The translations under genes and the position numbers were made by a program. The notes beneath the pieces are model-generated. The model worked only from the letters and a program-made list of their open reading frames with translations. It searched no databases and was not told the origin of the DNA. A stretch of DNA of 64,000 bases from Enterobacter sp. R4-368 (GTDB taxonomy: Bacteria > Pseudomonadota > Gammaproteobacteria > Enterobacterales > Enterobacteriaceae). The DNA lies in contig NC_021500.1 in NCBI RefSeq assembly GCF_000410515.1, positions 4,650,001-4,714,000 on the forward strand, written 5' to 3'. Positions 33,991 to 43,960 of this stretch are shown one piece after another. Each line of letters begins with the position of its first letter. Positions within the stretch are counted from its first letter, which is position 1.

Positions 33991-34944
33991 ATGAGTACAC
34001 TGGAGCCACCGTCCCGCGTCGAAAAACCGGGCGGTTTCACTTTATGGCTGGGGCGCATGCAGATGCGTCACGGGCGCAAACTGGTTATTGCGCTGCCCTA
34101 TATTTGGCTGACTTTGCTGTTTCTGCTGCCGTTTTTGATTGTGTTCAAAATCAGCCTTGCAGAGATGGCGCGGCAGATCCCGCCGTATACCGATCTTATC
34201 GAGTGGGCGGACAGCCAACTGACGGTCACGCTGAATATCGGCAACTTCCTGCAACTTACCGACGACCCGCTCTATTTTGAAGCCTATCTGCAGTCGTTAC
34301 AGGTGGCGGCGATCTCAACGCTTTGTTGTCTGCTGCTGGGGTATCCGCTGGCCTGGGCTGTGGCGCACAGCAAACCGTCGACGCGCAATATTCTGCTGCT
34401 GCTGGTGATTTTGCCGTCGTGGACGTCGTTTCTCATCCGCGTGTATGCGTGGATGGGGATCCTGAAAAATAACGGCGTGTTGAATAACTTCCTGATGTGG
34501 CTGGGGGTTATCGATCAGCCGTTGACGATCCTGCATACCAATCTCGCGGTATATATCGGGATTGTTTATGCCTATTTGCCGTTTATGGTGTTGCCGATTT
34601 ATACCGCGCTGACGCGTATCGATTATTCACTGGTGGAAGCCTCACTGGATCTTGGGGCGCGCCCGCTGAAAACCTTTTTCAGCGTGATTGTGCCGTTGAC
34701 CAAAGGCGGGATTATTGCCGGATCGATGCTGGTGTTCATTCCGGCAGTTGGCGAGTTTGTCATCCCGGAACTGCTCGGTGGCCCGGACAGCATTATGATC
34801 GGTCGTGTGTTGTGGCAGGAGTTCTTTAATAACCGCGACTGGCCGGTGGCTTCGGCGGTGGCGGTGATTATGCTGCTGTTGCTGATTGTGCCGATCATGT
34901 GGTTCCACAAACATCAGCAGAAACAAGGGGAGGACCACGCATGA
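33991..34944 (+). CDS. potH: Putrescine ABC importer permease PotH
   Basis: A 317-residue inner-membrane permease with six predicted helices, the same length as E. coli PotH. The long periplasmic loop after helix 1 (about 60-95) and the EAA loop near 214-230 (EASLDLGARPLKTFFSV) are visible. It starts 9 bp after potG and overlaps potI by 4 bp (ATGA), so the three are translated together. Confidence 0.96.
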   Translation: MSTLEPPSRVEKPGGFTLWLGRMQMRHGRKLVIALPYIWLTLLFLLPFLIVFKISLAEMARQIPPYTDLIEWADSQLTVTLNIGNFLQLTDDPLYFEAYLQSLQVAAISTLCCLLLGYPLAWAVAHSKPSTRNILLLLVILPSWTSFLIRVYAWMGILKNNGVLNNFLMWLGVIDQPLTILHTNLAVYIGIVYAYLPFMVLPIYTALTRIDYSLVEASLDLGARPLKTFFSVIVPLTKGGIIAGSMLVFIPAVGEFVIPELLGGPDSIMIGRVLWQEFFNNRDWPVASAVAVIMLLLLIVPIMWFHKHQQKQGEDHA

Positions 34945-35786
34945 ACAACTTACCGGTAGTGCGCTCTCCGTGGCGCATTTTGATCCTCGTGCTCGGTTTT
35001 ACGTTCCTGTACGCGCCAATGCTGATGCTGGTGATCTACTCCTTTAACAGCTCAAGACTGGTGACCGTGTGGGCGGGCTGGTCGACGCGCTGGTATGGAG
35101 AGCTGTTTCACGACGACGCCATGATGAGCGCGGTGGGGTTAAGCCTGACCATCGCCGCTTGTGCGGCGACAATGGCGGCGGTGCTGGGGACTATCGCGGC
35201 GGTGGTAATGGTGCGTTTTGGCCGCTTTCGTGGCTCAAACGGTTTCGCCTTTATGATAACGGCACCGCTGGTGATGCCGGATGTGATCACCGGCTTGTCG
35301 CTGCTGCTGCTGTTTGTGGCGCTCGGCCATGCGATTGGCTGGCCCGCCGATCGCGGGATGCTCACTATCTGGCTGGCCCATGTGACCTTCTGTACCGCTT
35401 ATGTTGCCGTGGTTATCTCCTCGCGTCTGCGCGAACTGGACCGCTCCGTTGAAGAGGCGGCAATGGATCTTGGTGCGACACCGCTTAAAGTGTTCTTCGT
35501 TATCACGCTGCCAATGATCATGCCGGCGATTGTTTCCGGCTGGCTTTTGGCCTTTACCCTGTCGCTGGATGACCTGGTGATCGCCAGTTTTGTTTCGGGG
35601 CCGGGAGCGACGACATTGCCGATGCTGGTCTTCTCCAGCGTGCGCATGGGGGTGAACCCGGAAATCAACGCGCTGGCGACACTTATCCTTGGCGTGGTCG
35701 GGATTGTTGGTTTTATCGCCTGGTATTTAATGGCGCGGGCGGAAAAACAGCGGATCCGTGATATCCAGCGTGCAAGACAAGGCTGA
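34941..35786 (+). CDS. potI: Putrescine ABC importer permease PotI
   Basis: A 281-residue inner-membrane permease, E. coli length, pairing with PotH. Six helices; the EAA loop EEAAMDLGATPLKVFFVI is near 170-187. The ATG at 34941 overlaps the potH stop and carries the E. coli start MNNLPVVRSPWRI. Last gene of potFGHI, followed by a strong terminator. Confidence 0.96.
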   Translation: MNNLPVVRSPWRILILVLGFTFLYAPMLMLVIYSFNSSRLVTVWAGWSTRWYGELFHDDAMMSAVGLSLTIAACAATMAAVLGTIAAVVMVRFGRFRGSNGFAFMITAPLVMPDVITGLSLLLLFVALGHAIGWPADRGMLTIWLAHVTFCTAYVAVVISSRLRELDRSVEEAAMDLGATPLKVFFVITLPMIMPAIVSGWLLAFTLSLDDLVIASFVSGPGATTLPMLVFSSVRMGVNPEINALATLILGVVGIVGFIAWYLMARAEKQRIRDIQRARQG

Positions 35787-35816
35787 ACTTATTAGAATCG
35801 TGAAATTGTGTTGCTG

Positions 35817-35842
35817 ATGCCGCGCTTGTCGCGGCATTTTTC
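35817..35842 (+). terminator. Rho-independent terminator of potFGHI
   Basis: ATGCCGCG, 5-base loop, CGCGGCAT, then TTTTT, 31 bp after the potI stop. The ybjO start lies 18 bp further on. Confidence 0.9.
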
Positions 35843-35859
35843 ACAGGGAAATCATCGGA

Positions 35860-36330
35860 TTGGGGTTCTTCAAGAAAACCGCTCATCACGCGAAATTGAA
35901 TGTGCCAGCGCTGGTGCAGGTGGCGGCCATCGCCATTATTATGATTCGCTGTGTGGATGTATTGATGATACTGAATTTGCTGGGTTGGCGCGGCCTGCTC
36001 GATTTTGTGCAGCGCAGCGCGCAGACCTGGAGCCTGACGCTGGTTTTCCTTGGCAGCCTGTTTTTAGTGTTTGTCGAAATTCTCTGTGCTTTCTCGGTGG
36101 TTAAAGGGCGTCGTTGGGCGCGCTGGCTTTACCTCGCCACGCAGATGGTGGCGACCGGTTATTTATGGGCCGCTTCGCTCGGGTATGGCTATCCGGAACT
36201 GTTCAGTATTGCGGGTGGTTCCCGGCGGGAGATTTTCCAGGCGTTAGTGATGCAAAAACTCCCGGATCTGCTGGTGTTATTCCTGCTGTTTGTTCCCGCG
36301 CCCAGCCGGCGCTTTTTCCGCCTGCAATAA
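35860..36330 (+). CDS. ybjO: Inner-membrane protein YbjO
   Basis: A 156-residue inner-membrane protein with about four helices, homologous to E. coli YbjO (162). Conserved: [19 protein letters not shown] near the start, [19 protein letters not shown], and [18 protein letters not shown]. A TTG at 35860 is the only useful start in frame after the potI terminator; AGGGAAA lies 12 bases upstream. Function unknown. Confidence 0.83.
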   Translation: MGFFKKTAHHAKLNVPALVQVAAIAIIMIRCVDVLMILNLLGWRGLLDFVQRSAQTWSLTLVFLGSLFLVFVEILCAFSVVKGRRWARWLYLATQMVATGYLWAASLGYGYPELFSIAGGSRREIFQALVMQKLPDLLVLFLLFVPAPSRRFFRLQ

Positions 36331-36371
36331 CGGTGGTACAATCCCGGCCCCGCAAAATGAAAGGCTTTACT

Positions 36372-37499
36372 ATGCAGTGCGCTCTCTTCGATGCTGGTCG
36401 TTGTCGTTCCTGTCAATGGATAGAACAACCGGTCTCACAGCAACTTACCGCGAAAATGGACGATCTCCACACGCTGCTGGACGGCTTGCCTGTTGCCGAG
36501 TGGTGTTCGCCAGTAAGTGGCCCGGAGCAGGGTTTTCGTAATAAAGCCAAAATGGTGGTCAGCGGCAGCGTAGAAAAACCGCTGTTTGGGATGCTGCATC
36601 GTGACGGGACGCCGGAAGATCTCACCGACTGCCCGCTCTATCCGCAGACTTTCGCTCCGGTTTTTGCCGCGCTCAAACCGTTTATTGCCCGCGCCGGGTT
36701 AACGCCTTACAACGTGGCGCGTAAACGCGGTGAGCTGAAATACCTGCTGCTGACTGAAAGCCAGCAGGATGGCGGCATGATGCTGCGCTTTGTGCTGCGC
36801 TCGGAGGCGAAACTCGCCCAATTGCGCGCGGCGTTGCCTGAGTTACAAGCACAATTACCGCAACTGAAAGTGATTTCCGCCAATATCCAGCCAGTACATA
36901 TGGCGATCATGGAAGGTGAGACGGAGATTTTTCTCACCGGGCAGCAGGCGCTGGCGGAAAACTTTAACGGCGTGCCGCTATGGATCCGCCCGCAGAGTTT
37001 TTTCCAGACCAACCCGACCGTTGCCAGCGCGTTGTACGCGACCGCCCGCAACTGGGTTCGGGCGCTGCCGGTTAACCATATGTGGGATCTATTTTGCGGC
37101 GTCGGCGGTTTTGGTCTGCACTGCGCAACGCCGGAGATGCGCCTGACCGGTATTGAAATCGCCCCGGAAGCGATTGCCTGCGCCACGCAATCGGCACAAG
37201 CGCTTGGCTTACAAAATCTGCAATTCCAGGCGCTGGATTCCACCCAGTTTGCTACCGCTTCGCTTGATATTCCTGAGCTGGTGCTGGTTAACCCGCCCCG
37301 GCGTGGGATTGGCGCGGCGCTGTGCGACTATTTAAGCCACATGGCACCGCCGTACATCATCTACTCCAGCTGCAACGCCAGTTCGATGGCGAAAGATATT
37401 CGCCTGCTGCCGGGTTATCGCATTGAGCGCGTTCAACTGTTCGATATGTTCCCGCATACCGCGCATTACGAGGTGTTGACGCTGTTGGTTAAACGCTGA
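36372..37499 (+). CDS. rlmC: 23S rRNA (uracil747-C5)-methyltransferase RlmC
   Basis: A 375-residue SAM-dependent methyltransferase (formerly RumB), same length as E. coli. It methylates U747 of 23S rRNA. The N-terminal cysteine cluster (C3, C11, C14 and C87 region DCPLYPQ) binds a 4Fe-4S cluster. The SAM motif [13 protein letters not shown] is near 238-250, NPPRRGIG near 305, the catalytic nucleophile Cys in [12 protein letters not shown] near 334, and the base Glu in AHYEVLTLL near the end. The ATG at 36372 gives the E. coli start [14 protein letters not shown]. Confidence 0.96.
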   Translation: MQCALFDAGRCRSCQWIEQPVSQQLTAKMDDLHTLLDGLPVAEWCSPVSGPEQGFRNKAKMVVSGSVEKPLFGMLHRDGTPEDLTDCPLYPQTFAPVFAALKPFIARAGLTPYNVARKRGELKYLLLTESQQDGGMMLRFVLRSEAKLAQLRAALPELQAQLPQLKVISANIQPVHMAIMEGETEIFLTGQQALAENFNGVPLWIRPQSFFQTNPTVASALYATARNWVRALPVNHMWDLFCGVGGFGLHCATPEMRLTGIEIAPEAIACATQSAQALGLQNLQFQALDSTQFATASLDIPELVLVNPPRRGIGAALCDYLSHMAPPYIIYSSCNASSMAKDIRLLPGYRIERVQLFDMFPHTAHYEVLTLLVKR

Positions 37500-37528
37500 T
37501 CCCAGCGCAACGCGGAAACATTTTTTAA

Positions 37529-37549
37529 GAACTTAGTGCGACTAAGTTC
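37529..37549. repeat. Perfect inverted repeat between rlmC and the oxidoreductase gene
   Basis: GAACTTAGT-GCG-ACTAAGTTC: nine perfect base pairs around three bases, 74 bp before the oxidoreductase ATG and 30 bp after the rlmC stop. A T6 run lies on the wrong side for a plus-strand terminator, so it may be an operator for the inserted gene. Confidence 0.6.
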
Positions 37550-37622
37550 CTGTTATGCCGCTCCAGCCCGCGTTTTCTGTACCAGGCTTAAGCCAACGCT
37601 GGTCACAGAAAAATGGGGCAAC

Positions 37623-39947
37623 ATGAAAGATCAAAATCGGACAACAGGTATCGCGCCGTATGGCGGTTCGGCAGGTGGCTGGGGCGCGCTGAAAGCAGTC
37701 GCGGATGCACTGCGCGGGCAAATGTCGGTGAAACAGGACGTCATCGCGCTGTTCAAAGTTAATCAACCGCAGGGGTTCGACTGCCCCGGCTGCGCGTGGC
37801 CCGATCCGCAACATACCTCGTCGTTTGAATTTTGTGAAAATGGCGCGAAAGCGGTGTCGTGGGAAGCCACCAGTAAACGCACGACGCCGGAATTCTTCGC
37901 GGCGCATACGGTCAGTGAGTTGTGGAACAGGAACGCGTTTGAGCTGGAAGGCGAAGGGCGTTTAACCCACCCGATGAAGTATGACGCCGCCAGCGATACC
38001 TATCAGCCCATCGACTGGGATACCGCCTTTCGCGAGATTGGTGAACTTCTGCGCGGCTACGACGATCCCAACAGCGTCGAGTTTTATACCTCCGGACGCG
38101 CCTCCAACGAAGCCGCTTTTCTGTGGCAACTGTTTGCCCGCGAATATGGCACCAATAACTTCCCGGACTGCTCCAATATGTGCCATGAGCCGACCAGCGT
38201 GGGTTTACCGGAATCCATTGGAGTTGGTAAAGGCACGGTGGAACTGGAAGATTTCGACCACTGTGATCTGGTGTTGTGCATCGGCCACAACCCCGGAACC
38301 AACCACCCCAGAATGCTTGGCACGCTTCGCGAAGTATCAAAACGCGGCGCGACGATCGTGGCCATCAATCCGCTGCGCGAAAGGGGGCTTGAGCGGTTCA
38401 CGTCGCCACAAAGCCCGATTGAAATGCTGGCGCTAAGCTCCACGAAGCTGGCTTCGACCTACTACAAAGTGCGGGTGGGCGGTGACGCGGCAATGCTGAA
38501 AGGGGTGATGAAAATCCTGCTGTCGATGCACGAAGAGGCGCTGGCGAAAGGTGAGCCTGGCGTGATTGATGAGGCGTTTATTCACCAGCATACGCAAGGG
38601 TTTGAGGCGCTGAAAGCCGATCTCGACGCGACCGACTGGCAACACATTCTTAAAGTCTCTGGCATGGAGCGCAAAGAGATCCAGAATATCGCCCGGCTGT
38701 ACGCCAGTGCCGAACGCACCATTATCTGTTACGGCATGGGGATCACCCAGCACCAGTACGGTACGCAGAATGTGCAGCAAATTGCCAACTTGCTACTGAT
38801 GCGCGGCAACATAGGTAAGCAAGGGGCGGGCATCTGCCCGCTGCGCGGCCACTCGAATGTGCAGGGTGACCGCACGGTGGGCATTACTGAGATCCCGTAT
38901 CCCGAGTTGCTGGACAATATTGAAAAGGTATTTGGTTTCAAGCCGCCACGGCAACATGGGCACGGCGCGGTGGCCGCTATCCAGGCGATGCGCGATGGCA
39001 AAGTGAATGCGCTTTTGTGCCTTGGCGGCAACCTGGCGGAAGCGATTTCTGATCCGCAAACCACTTTCCCGGCGATGCGCAAGCTCGATTTGGTGGTGCA
39101 TATGGCGACGAAACTGAACCGCTCGCATCTGCTGTTAGGCAAACATAATTATCTGCTACCGGTGCTAGGGCGCACGGAAACGGATATGCAGGCATCGGGC
39201 GCGCAGAGCGTGACGGTCGAAGATTCGATGTCGATGGTACATGCGTCGCGCGGGAGTTTAACGCCAGCTTCGCCGCACCTGAAATCCGAGCCTGCGCTGG
39301 TGGCCGCGCTGGCGAAAGCAACTCTGCCGGATAGCGTGGTGGACTGGGATAAAATGGTCAGCGACTACAGCACTATTCGCGATGCGATCGAAGCGGTTTT
39401 CCCGGCGTTTAGCAATTTCAACGAGCGGGTTAAAAAACCGGGGGGATTTCGTTTACGTAATACGGCTTCGGAACGCGTATGGAACACGCCCTCGGGTCTG
39501 GCGCAGTTCAAAGTGATGCAGGGAATTAACGAAGATCCGCGATCGCTGAAATGTCACGATCTGGTATTAACCACTTTGCGCAGCCACGATCAATACAACA
39601 CTACGCTGTACGGACTTAACGATCGCTATCGCGGAGTGACCGGGCGGCGCGATGTACTGTTTATTAATGCCGATGAGGCAGAAACGCGGCAGTTACGCGT
39701 CGGTGACCAGGTGAATATTATCGCGCTCGATCCTGACGGTAACCCCACCTCGCGGCGCATGGATAACCTGACGATTGTGGTGCTGGATATGGCACCGGGT
39801 TCAGTCGGCGCGTATTACCCGGAAGCGAATATCCTGGTGCCGCTGGACAGCCACGATACCAAAAGCGGTATTCCGGCTTATAAAAGCATTCCGGTGGCGA
39901 TGGAGCTTGTCGGGCGGGGAACGGAAACGTCGGGGGCGCTGCGTTAA
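37623..39947 (+). CDS. Molybdopterin oxidoreductase, YdeP/FdhF-like
   Basis: A 774-residue protein of the bis-MGD molybdopterin oxidoreductase superfamily, of the type named FdhF/YdeP (E. coli YdeP has 759). It has MPT-binding blocks: [34 protein letters not shown] (158-191 region, in outline), [38 protein letters not shown], and a C-terminal dinucleotide-binding domain ([17 protein letters not shown], ending in [11 protein letters not shown]). The N-terminal CPGC (54-57) and nearby Cys may bind a 4Fe-4S cluster. Substrate unknown; E. coli YdeP supports acid resistance. The gene is inserted between rlmC and artJ, which are neighbours in E. coli. No fdhD or partner subunit is adjacent. Confidence 0.87.
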   Translation: MKDQNRTTGIAPYGGSAGGWGALKAVADALRGQMSVKQDVIALFKVNQPQGFDCPGCAWPDPQHTSSFEFCENGAKAVSWEATSKRTTPEFFAAHTVSELWNRNAFELEGEGRLTHPMKYDAASDTYQPIDWDTAFREIGELLRGYDDPNSVEFYTSGRASNEAAFLWQLFAREYGTNNFPDCSNMCHEPTSVGLPESIGVGKGTVELEDFDHCDLVLCIGHNPGTNHPRMLGTLREVSKRGATIVAINPLRERGLERFTSPQSPIEMLALSSTKLASTYYKVRVGGDAAMLKGVMKILLSMHEEALAKGEPGVIDEAFIHQHTQGFEALKADLDATDWQHILKVSGMERKEIQNIARLYASAERTIICYGMGITQHQYGTQNVQQIANLLLMRGNIGKQGAGICPLRGHSNVQGDRTVGITEIPYPELLDNIEKVFGFKPPRQHGHGAVAAIQAMRDGKVNALLCLGGNLAEAISDPQTTFPAMRKLDLVVHMATKLNRSHLLLGKHNYLLPVLGRTETDMQASGAQSVTVEDSMSMVHASRGSLTPASPHLKSEPALVAALAKATLPDSVVDWDKMVSDYSTIRDAIEAVFPAFSNFNERVKKPGGFRLRNTASERVWNTPSGLAQFKVMQGINEDPRSLKCHDLVLTTLRSHDQYNTTLYGLNDRYRGVTGRRDVLFINADEAETRQLRVGDQVNIIALDPDGNPTSRRMDNLTIVVLDMAPGSVGAYYPEANILVPLDSHDTKSGIPAYKSIPVAMELVGRGTETSGALR

Positions 39948-39970
39948 CAGGCCGGGAGCTACCCGGCCTG
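39948..39970. terminator. Bidirectional terminator between the oxidoreductase gene and artJ
   Basis: CAGGCCGGG, 5-base loop, CCCGGCCTG: a 9-bp GC-rich stem starting right after the oxidoreductase stop and ending nine bases before the artJ stop. Confidence 0.7.
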
Positions 39971-39978
39971 AAAGGTAA

Positions 39979-40710
39979 TTACTGCGGGAACCACTGATCG
40001 CTGATTTTTTGATAAGTGCCATCAGCTTTAATCGCTTTCAGCGCGGCGTTCAGTTTTTCCAGCAGCGCTTTGTTATCCGGGCGCACCGCAATGCCAAGGC
40101 CCGTGCCGAAGTATTGCGGGTCGGTCACTTTCGGTGTCGCTACGCCCAGCTGCGGGTTGGTTTTCAGCCACTCGTTGACCACGGCGGTGTCACCGAACAC
40201 GCCATCGATACGCCCGTTTTTCAGGTCAATAATCGCGTTCTGATAGCTGTCATAAGCCACGGTTTTTACTTCCGGGTGCTTGTCCTGCAGGTATTTCTGG
40301 TGCGTGGTGCCGTTTTCCATGCCGATACGTTTGCCTTTCAGATCATCAAAAGATTTAAAGGCATCTTTTTTGGCGATCACCAACGCGGAGTTAGCGTAGT
40401 ACGGGTCGGTGAAAGCGACCTGTTTGCTACGTTCCGGGGTGATGTCCATACCGGAAATCACCGCGTCATATTTTTTGAATTTCAGCGACGGGATCAGGCT
40501 GTCGAAGGCGTGATTGGTAAACGTACATTCGGCCTGCATCTGTTTGCACAGCGCGTTTGCCAGATCGATATCAAAGCCGACAATTTTGTTGCTGGCATCC
40601 ATCGATTCAAATGGCGGGTAAGTGGCGGAAACACCGAAGTTAATTTTATCTGCCGCAGAAGCACCAGCGGCGAACGAAGCGAGAAGGGCGGCGAGTACCA
40701 GTTTTTTCAT
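39979..40710 (-). CDS. artJ: Arginine-binding periplasmic protein ArtJ
   Basis: A 243-residue periplasmic binding protein, E. coli length. It binds L-arginine with high affinity for the ArtPQM importer. Signal peptide 1-19 (MKKLVLAALLASFAAGASA). Ligand-binding features of the family are intact: YPPFESMDAS, GFDIDLANALCKQM, MDITPERSKQVAFTDPYY, NGTTHQKYLQ and FGDTAVVNEWL. About 70% identical in pattern to ArtI below. ATG at 40710 is the E. coli start. It has its own promoter with an ARG box and lies apart from artPIQM. Confidence 0.96.
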   Translation of the reverse strand: MKKLVLAALLASFAAGASAADKINFGVSATYPPFESMDASNKIVGFDIDLANALCKQMQAECTFTNHAFDSLIPSLKFKKYDAVISGMDITPERSKQVAFTDPYYANSALVIAKKDAFKSFDDLKGKRIGMENGTTHQKYLQDKHPEVKTVAYDSYQNAIIDLKNGRIDGVFGDTAVVNEWLKTNPQLGVATPKVTDPQYFGTGLGIAVRPDNKALLEKLNAALKAIKADGTYQKISDQWFPQ

Positions 40711-40779
40711 TATCGAACTCCTGTCGGTCAATCTTATGGTTGTTGCCGTGTCTAAAGCGTGACGCTAACCATGCCATTA

Positions 40780-40797
40780 AATGAATTTATATTCAAT
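40780..40797 (-). promoter_or_regulatory. ARG box (ArgR operator) before artJ
   Basis: The core TGAAT-TTAT-ATTCA fits the ArgR consensus (TGAAT-W4-ATTCA) perfectly. A second, weaker box lies beside it, either at 40801-40818 (normal spacing) or as TTAAAT-ATAT-TTTCA at 40805-40822. E. coli artJ is strongly repressed by ArgR with arginine, through tandem boxes. Confidence 0.85.
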
Positions 40798-40831
40798 AAA
40801 AATGCTTAAATATATTTTCATGCAAATAAAA

Positions 40832-40862
40832 AAGGCGAGTAATGAAACCATTAGCTCGCCTT
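40832..40862 (-). terminator. Rho-independent terminator of artPIQM
   Basis: On the minus strand AAGGCGAG and CTCGCCTT, extended by a TAATG/CATTA pair with one bulge, are followed by TTTTTTA. It lies 18 bp past the artM stop and insulates artJ. Confidence 0.88.
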
Positions 40863-40880
40863 AGTTTACTATTTATGCAA

Positions 40881-41549
40881 TTAGTTGCGGCGTTCAAATG
40901 CCAGCGCTTTACGCTCAATCAGGCGCATCATCAGCGTTAACAACCCGTTGACCACCAGATAAATCAGCCCTGCGGCACCGAAAACTGTGACGTCATAAGT
41001 GCGACCATACAGAAGCTGACCGTGGCCCATCACTTCCATCAGCGTAATGGTGTACGCCAGCGAAGTACTTTTAAACACCAGCACCACTTCGTTAGAGTAG
41101 GACGACAGCGCGCGTTTAAATGCATAAGGCAGCAAAATCGCCAGCGTGTCTTTCTTGCTCATCCCGAGCGCGCCGCAGGATTGCCACTGCCCGTCCGGAA
41201 TGGCGCGAATCGCGCCATAGAATAGCTGTGTGGTGTACGCCGCACTGTTCAGCGACAGCGCCAGCAGCGCGCACAGCCACGGTTCCGAGAGCAGATGCCA
41301 GATAACCGGATAGTTTTGCAGCGACGGGAACTGCCCTGGGCCGTAGTAAATCAGGAAGATCTGCACCAGCAGCGGCGTACCAGTGAACAGCGTGATATAA
41401 CCGCGCACAATGTGTGTCAGCACCGGCGTTTTCAGCGTTAACACAATGGTAAACAGCAGCGATAAGATCAGCGCCACAATCAACGAGGCCACAGTGAGCG
41501 TCAGGCTGGTGTGCAGGCCTTTGAACAGCTCTGGTAAAAACTCGAGCAT
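40881..41549 (-). CDS. artM: Arginine ABC importer permease ArtM
   Basis: A 222-residue inner-membrane permease of the HisM/GlnP family, E. coli length. About five helices. Its EAA loop is GQWQSCGALGMSKKDTLAILLPYAFKRAL in outline (near 120-148). The start [18 protein letters not shown] is as in E. coli; its ATG overlaps the artQ stop by one base. Last gene of artPIQM. It pairs with ArtQ and the ATPase ArtP. Confidence 0.96.
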   Translation of the reverse strand: MLEFLPELFKGLHTSLTLTVASLIVALILSLLFTIVLTLKTPVLTHIVRGYITLFTGTPLLVQIFLIYYGPGQFPSLQNYPVIWHLLSEPWLCALLALSLNSAAYTTQLFYGAIRAIPDGQWQSCGALGMSKKDTLAILLPYAFKRALSSYSNEVVLVFKSTSLAYTITLMEVMGHGQLLYGRTYDVTVFGAAGLIYLVVNGLLTLMMRLIERKALAFERRN

Positions 41550-42265
41550 TATTCCGGCCTCCGTTCAAAGCGGGTCGCGCGCATATCGATGCGTTTAAGG
41601 ATCCACTGACTCAACAGTGTGATAACCAGGTAAATCACCGCCGCCACGATATACCAGGTAAAGGGTTCCTGCGTACGGGTAGCAATGCTTTTAGTTTGCA
41701 GCATCAAATCGTTCACGCTAATCAGCGATACCAGCGCGGTATCTTTCAGCAGTACCAGCCACTGGTTACCCAGCCCCGGCAGCGCGTGACGCCACATTTG
41801 CGGCATCACCAGGCGGAAAAAGATCGCCCCTTTTGACAAACCCAGCGCCTGGCCAGATTCCCGCTGCCCGTCCGGTACGGCTTTTAACGCACCGCGCAAA
41901 GTTTGCGAGGCGTAAGCCGCATACAGCAGGGAGAGCGCAATCACACCGCACAGAAACGGGCTAACGTCGAAGTTTTCAATCTGCATCTGCACCGGGATCT
42001 GCACTACGCCGAGATTAATGGTGAAACCATCAGAGAGCGTCAGCAACAGCTGTGAAGAGCCGAAATAGATAAACAGAACCACCAGGATCTCCGGCAAGCC
42101 ACGCAGTACGGTGACCAGCGCGGTGCCAATCCAGGCAATCGGGCGCCACTTAACAGACTCCCAAACGGCAAAGATCATCGCCAGAATCAGGCCGATGATC
42201 AGCGCACAAACGGCAAGGCCGACGGTCATCCCGGCGGCGCTTGCTAATGGAAACATTTCGTTCAT
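41549..42265 (-). CDS. artQ: Arginine ABC importer permease ArtQ
   Basis: A 238-residue inner-membrane permease, E. coli length, partner of ArtM. The EAA loop reads [18 protein letters not shown] near 132-149. Helices are evident at about 10-35, 50-75, 100-118, 180-200 and 205-228. It starts 6 bp after artI ends and shares one base with artM. Confidence 0.96.
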   Translation of the reverse strand: MNEMFPLASAAGMTVGLAVCALIIGLILAMIFAVWESVKWRPIAWIGTALVTVLRGLPEILVVLFIYFGSSQLLLTLSDGFTINLGVVQIPVQMQIENFDVSPFLCGVIALSLLYAAYASQTLRGALKAVPDGQRESGQALGLSKGAIFFRLVMPQMWRHALPGLGNQWLVLLKDTALVSLISVNDLMLQTKSIATRTQEPFTWYIVAAVIYLVITLLSQWILKRIDMRATRFERRPE

Positions 42266-42271
42266 TAAGGA

Positions 42272-43003
42272 TTACTTCTGGAACCATTTGTTATAGATGG
42301 TCTGGTAAGTCCCATCTTTCTTCACTTTTTCCAGCGCGGCATTGAATTTCTGCTGCAGATCGGTGTTGCCCTGGCGTACCGCGATGCCCAGACCGGTACC
42401 AAAGTACTCTTTGTCGGTTGCTTTATCGCCAACTGCCGCCAGTTTCGCGTCCGCTTTCAGCCATTCTGTGACCACCGCGGTGTCACCGAACACGGCATCA
42501 ATACGGCCGTTTTGCAGATCCAGACGCGCGTTCTGGTAGCTGTCGTAAGGAACGGTGGTGATTTCCGGGTGCTTGTCGTTAATGAATTTCTGGTGGGTGG
42601 TGCCGTTCTGCACGCCTACACGCTTGCCTTTCAGTTGGTCAATGCTGGTGAATTTACCCTGCTGACCCACAAACAACGCGGAGTTGTCGTAATAAGGCGT
42701 GGTGAACAGAACCTGTTTTTCACGTTCCGGGGTGATGTCCATACCGGCCATCACCGCGTCGAAACGGCGGAATTTCAGGCTCGGGATCAGGCTGTCAAAC
42801 GCCTGGTTGGTAAAGGTACAGGTCGCATCAATCTCTTTACACAACGCGTTAGCCAGATCGACATCGAAACCGACGATTTTATTATTCGCGTCGGTTGATT
42901 CAAACGGAGGGTAGCTCGCTTCGGTGGCGAAACGGATAGTCTGGGCTGCTGTAGCGGTAAGGCTTACGCTTGCAAGTAGCGCGGCAATCAGTACTTTTTT
43001 CAT
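42272..43003 (-). CDS. artI: Periplasmic binding protein ArtI
   Basis: A 243-residue periplasmic binding protein, E. coli length and very close to ArtJ. Signal peptide 1-19 (MKKVLIAALLASVSLTATA). Family blocks YPPFESTDAN, GFDVDLANALCKEID, MDITPEREKQVLFTTPYYDN and NGTTHQKFINDKHPE are intact. In E. coli ArtI does not clearly bind arginine and its ligand is unresolved. The ATG at 43003 is the E. coli start; an ATG two codons upstream is possible. Confidence 0.95.
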   Translation of the reverse strand: MKKVLIAALLASVSLTATAAQTIRFATEASYPPFESTDANNKIVGFDVDLANALCKEIDATCTFTNQAFDSLIPSLKFRRFDAVMAGMDITPEREKQVLFTTPYYDNSALFVGQQGKFTSIDQLKGKRVGVQNGTTHQKFINDKHPEITTVPYDSYQNARLDLQNGRIDAVFGDTAVVTEWLKADAKLAAVGDKATDKEYFGTGLGIAVRQGNTDLQQKFNAALEKVKKDGTYQTIYNKWFQK

Positions 43004-43022
43004 TGTCATTAATCCCGATTCT

Positions 43023-43751
43023 TCAGTGAGATAGGTAATATTTAAACGCGTCGGTCTGCGGCGCGGCAAAGCAGCCCGCATCCCCTTGCTCAACAATGTG
43101 ACCATTTTCCATGTACACCACGCGGCTGGCGGTTTTACGCGCCACTTCCACTTCGTGGGTCACGATAACTTGCGTGATGCCGGTTTCCGACAGCTCACGA
43201 ATGATACTGACGATTTGCGCGGTGATTTCCGGATCGAGCGCGGCGGTAGGTTCATCAAACAACAGCACCTGCGGCTCCATCATCAGCGCGCGGGCGATAG
43301 CGACACGCTGCTGCTGACCACCGGATAAATGTAGCGGAAAACGGTCGCTATACGGTTTAAGACGTAAACGCTCCAGCAGCTTTTCCGCGCGCGCCAGCGC
43401 CTGATCTTTGCTTAAACCGAGCACGCGGCACGGCGCTTCAATCAGATTTTGCAGCACGGTCAGATGCGGCCAGAGATTATATTGCTGAAATACCATGCCC
43501 ACGTTCTGGCGCAATTCGCGGATCGCTTTATCAGACGGGGTTTTGGCAAAGTCGAAGTGATTGCCTGCGATGCTTAACTGGCCGGAACGCGGCATTTCGA
43601 GCAGGTTGAGTACGCGCAACAGCGAACTTTTACCCGCACCGCTTGGGCCGAGCAGCACCAGTGTTTCCCCTTGCGGGCAATCCAGCGTGATATCGAACAG
43701 CGCCTGGTGTGCGCCATAAAAGCAATTGATGCTGTTTAATTTAATACTCAT
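43023..43751 (-). CDS. artP: Arginine ABC importer ATP-binding protein ArtP
   Basis: A 242-residue ABC ATPase, E. coli length. Walker [10 protein letters not shown] near 35, Q-loop FQQYNLWPH near 85, signature LSGGQQQRV near 140, Walker B VLLFDEP near 160 and switch THEVEVA near 198. ATG at 43751 gives [13 protein letters not shown] as in E. coli. First gene of artPIQM, 19 bp before artI. An ARG-box-like site is upstream. Confidence 0.96.
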   Translation of the reverse strand: MSIKLNSINCFYGAHQALFDITLDCPQGETLVLLGPSGAGKSSLLRVLNLLEMPRSGQLSIAGNHFDFAKTPSDKAIRELRQNVGMVFQQYNLWPHLTVLQNLIEAPCRVLGLSKDQALARAEKLLERLRLKPYSDRFPLHLSGGQQQRVAIARALMMEPQVLLFDEPTAALDPEITAQIVSIIRELSETGITQVIVTHEVEVARKTASRVVYMENGHIVEQGDAGCFAAPQTDAFKYYLSH

Positions 43752-43794
43752 CGAAGCAGTCTGATAGCAATTGAGGCCGCAAATAGTAACGTTG

Positions 43795-43812
43795 ACAGAA
43801 TAGTTATGCAAT
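43795..43812 (-). promoter_or_regulatory. ARG-box-like site before artP
   Basis: The core AGAAT-AGTT-ATGCA differs from TGAAT-W4-ATTCA at three positions. It lies about 45 bp before the artP ATG. Mild ArgR control of artP is reported in E. coli; this match is weak. Confidence 0.4.
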
Positions 43813-43960
43813 ATTTGTGCGTTAAAACTTAAAAATAAACCAACTTCCTACATAAAGTTAGCACAAAATACCGAGCGGTGCGGGAACCAGGCATAAATGT
43901 CGGCATTCACCGCGGAATGCCAGACATTTTACGGGGGTTATCTATTGCGGCATGAAATAA

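Noticed and set aside
40009..40755. Plus-strand open frame of 248 residues
   Set aside because: Antisense to artJ; composition is that of a shadow frame.
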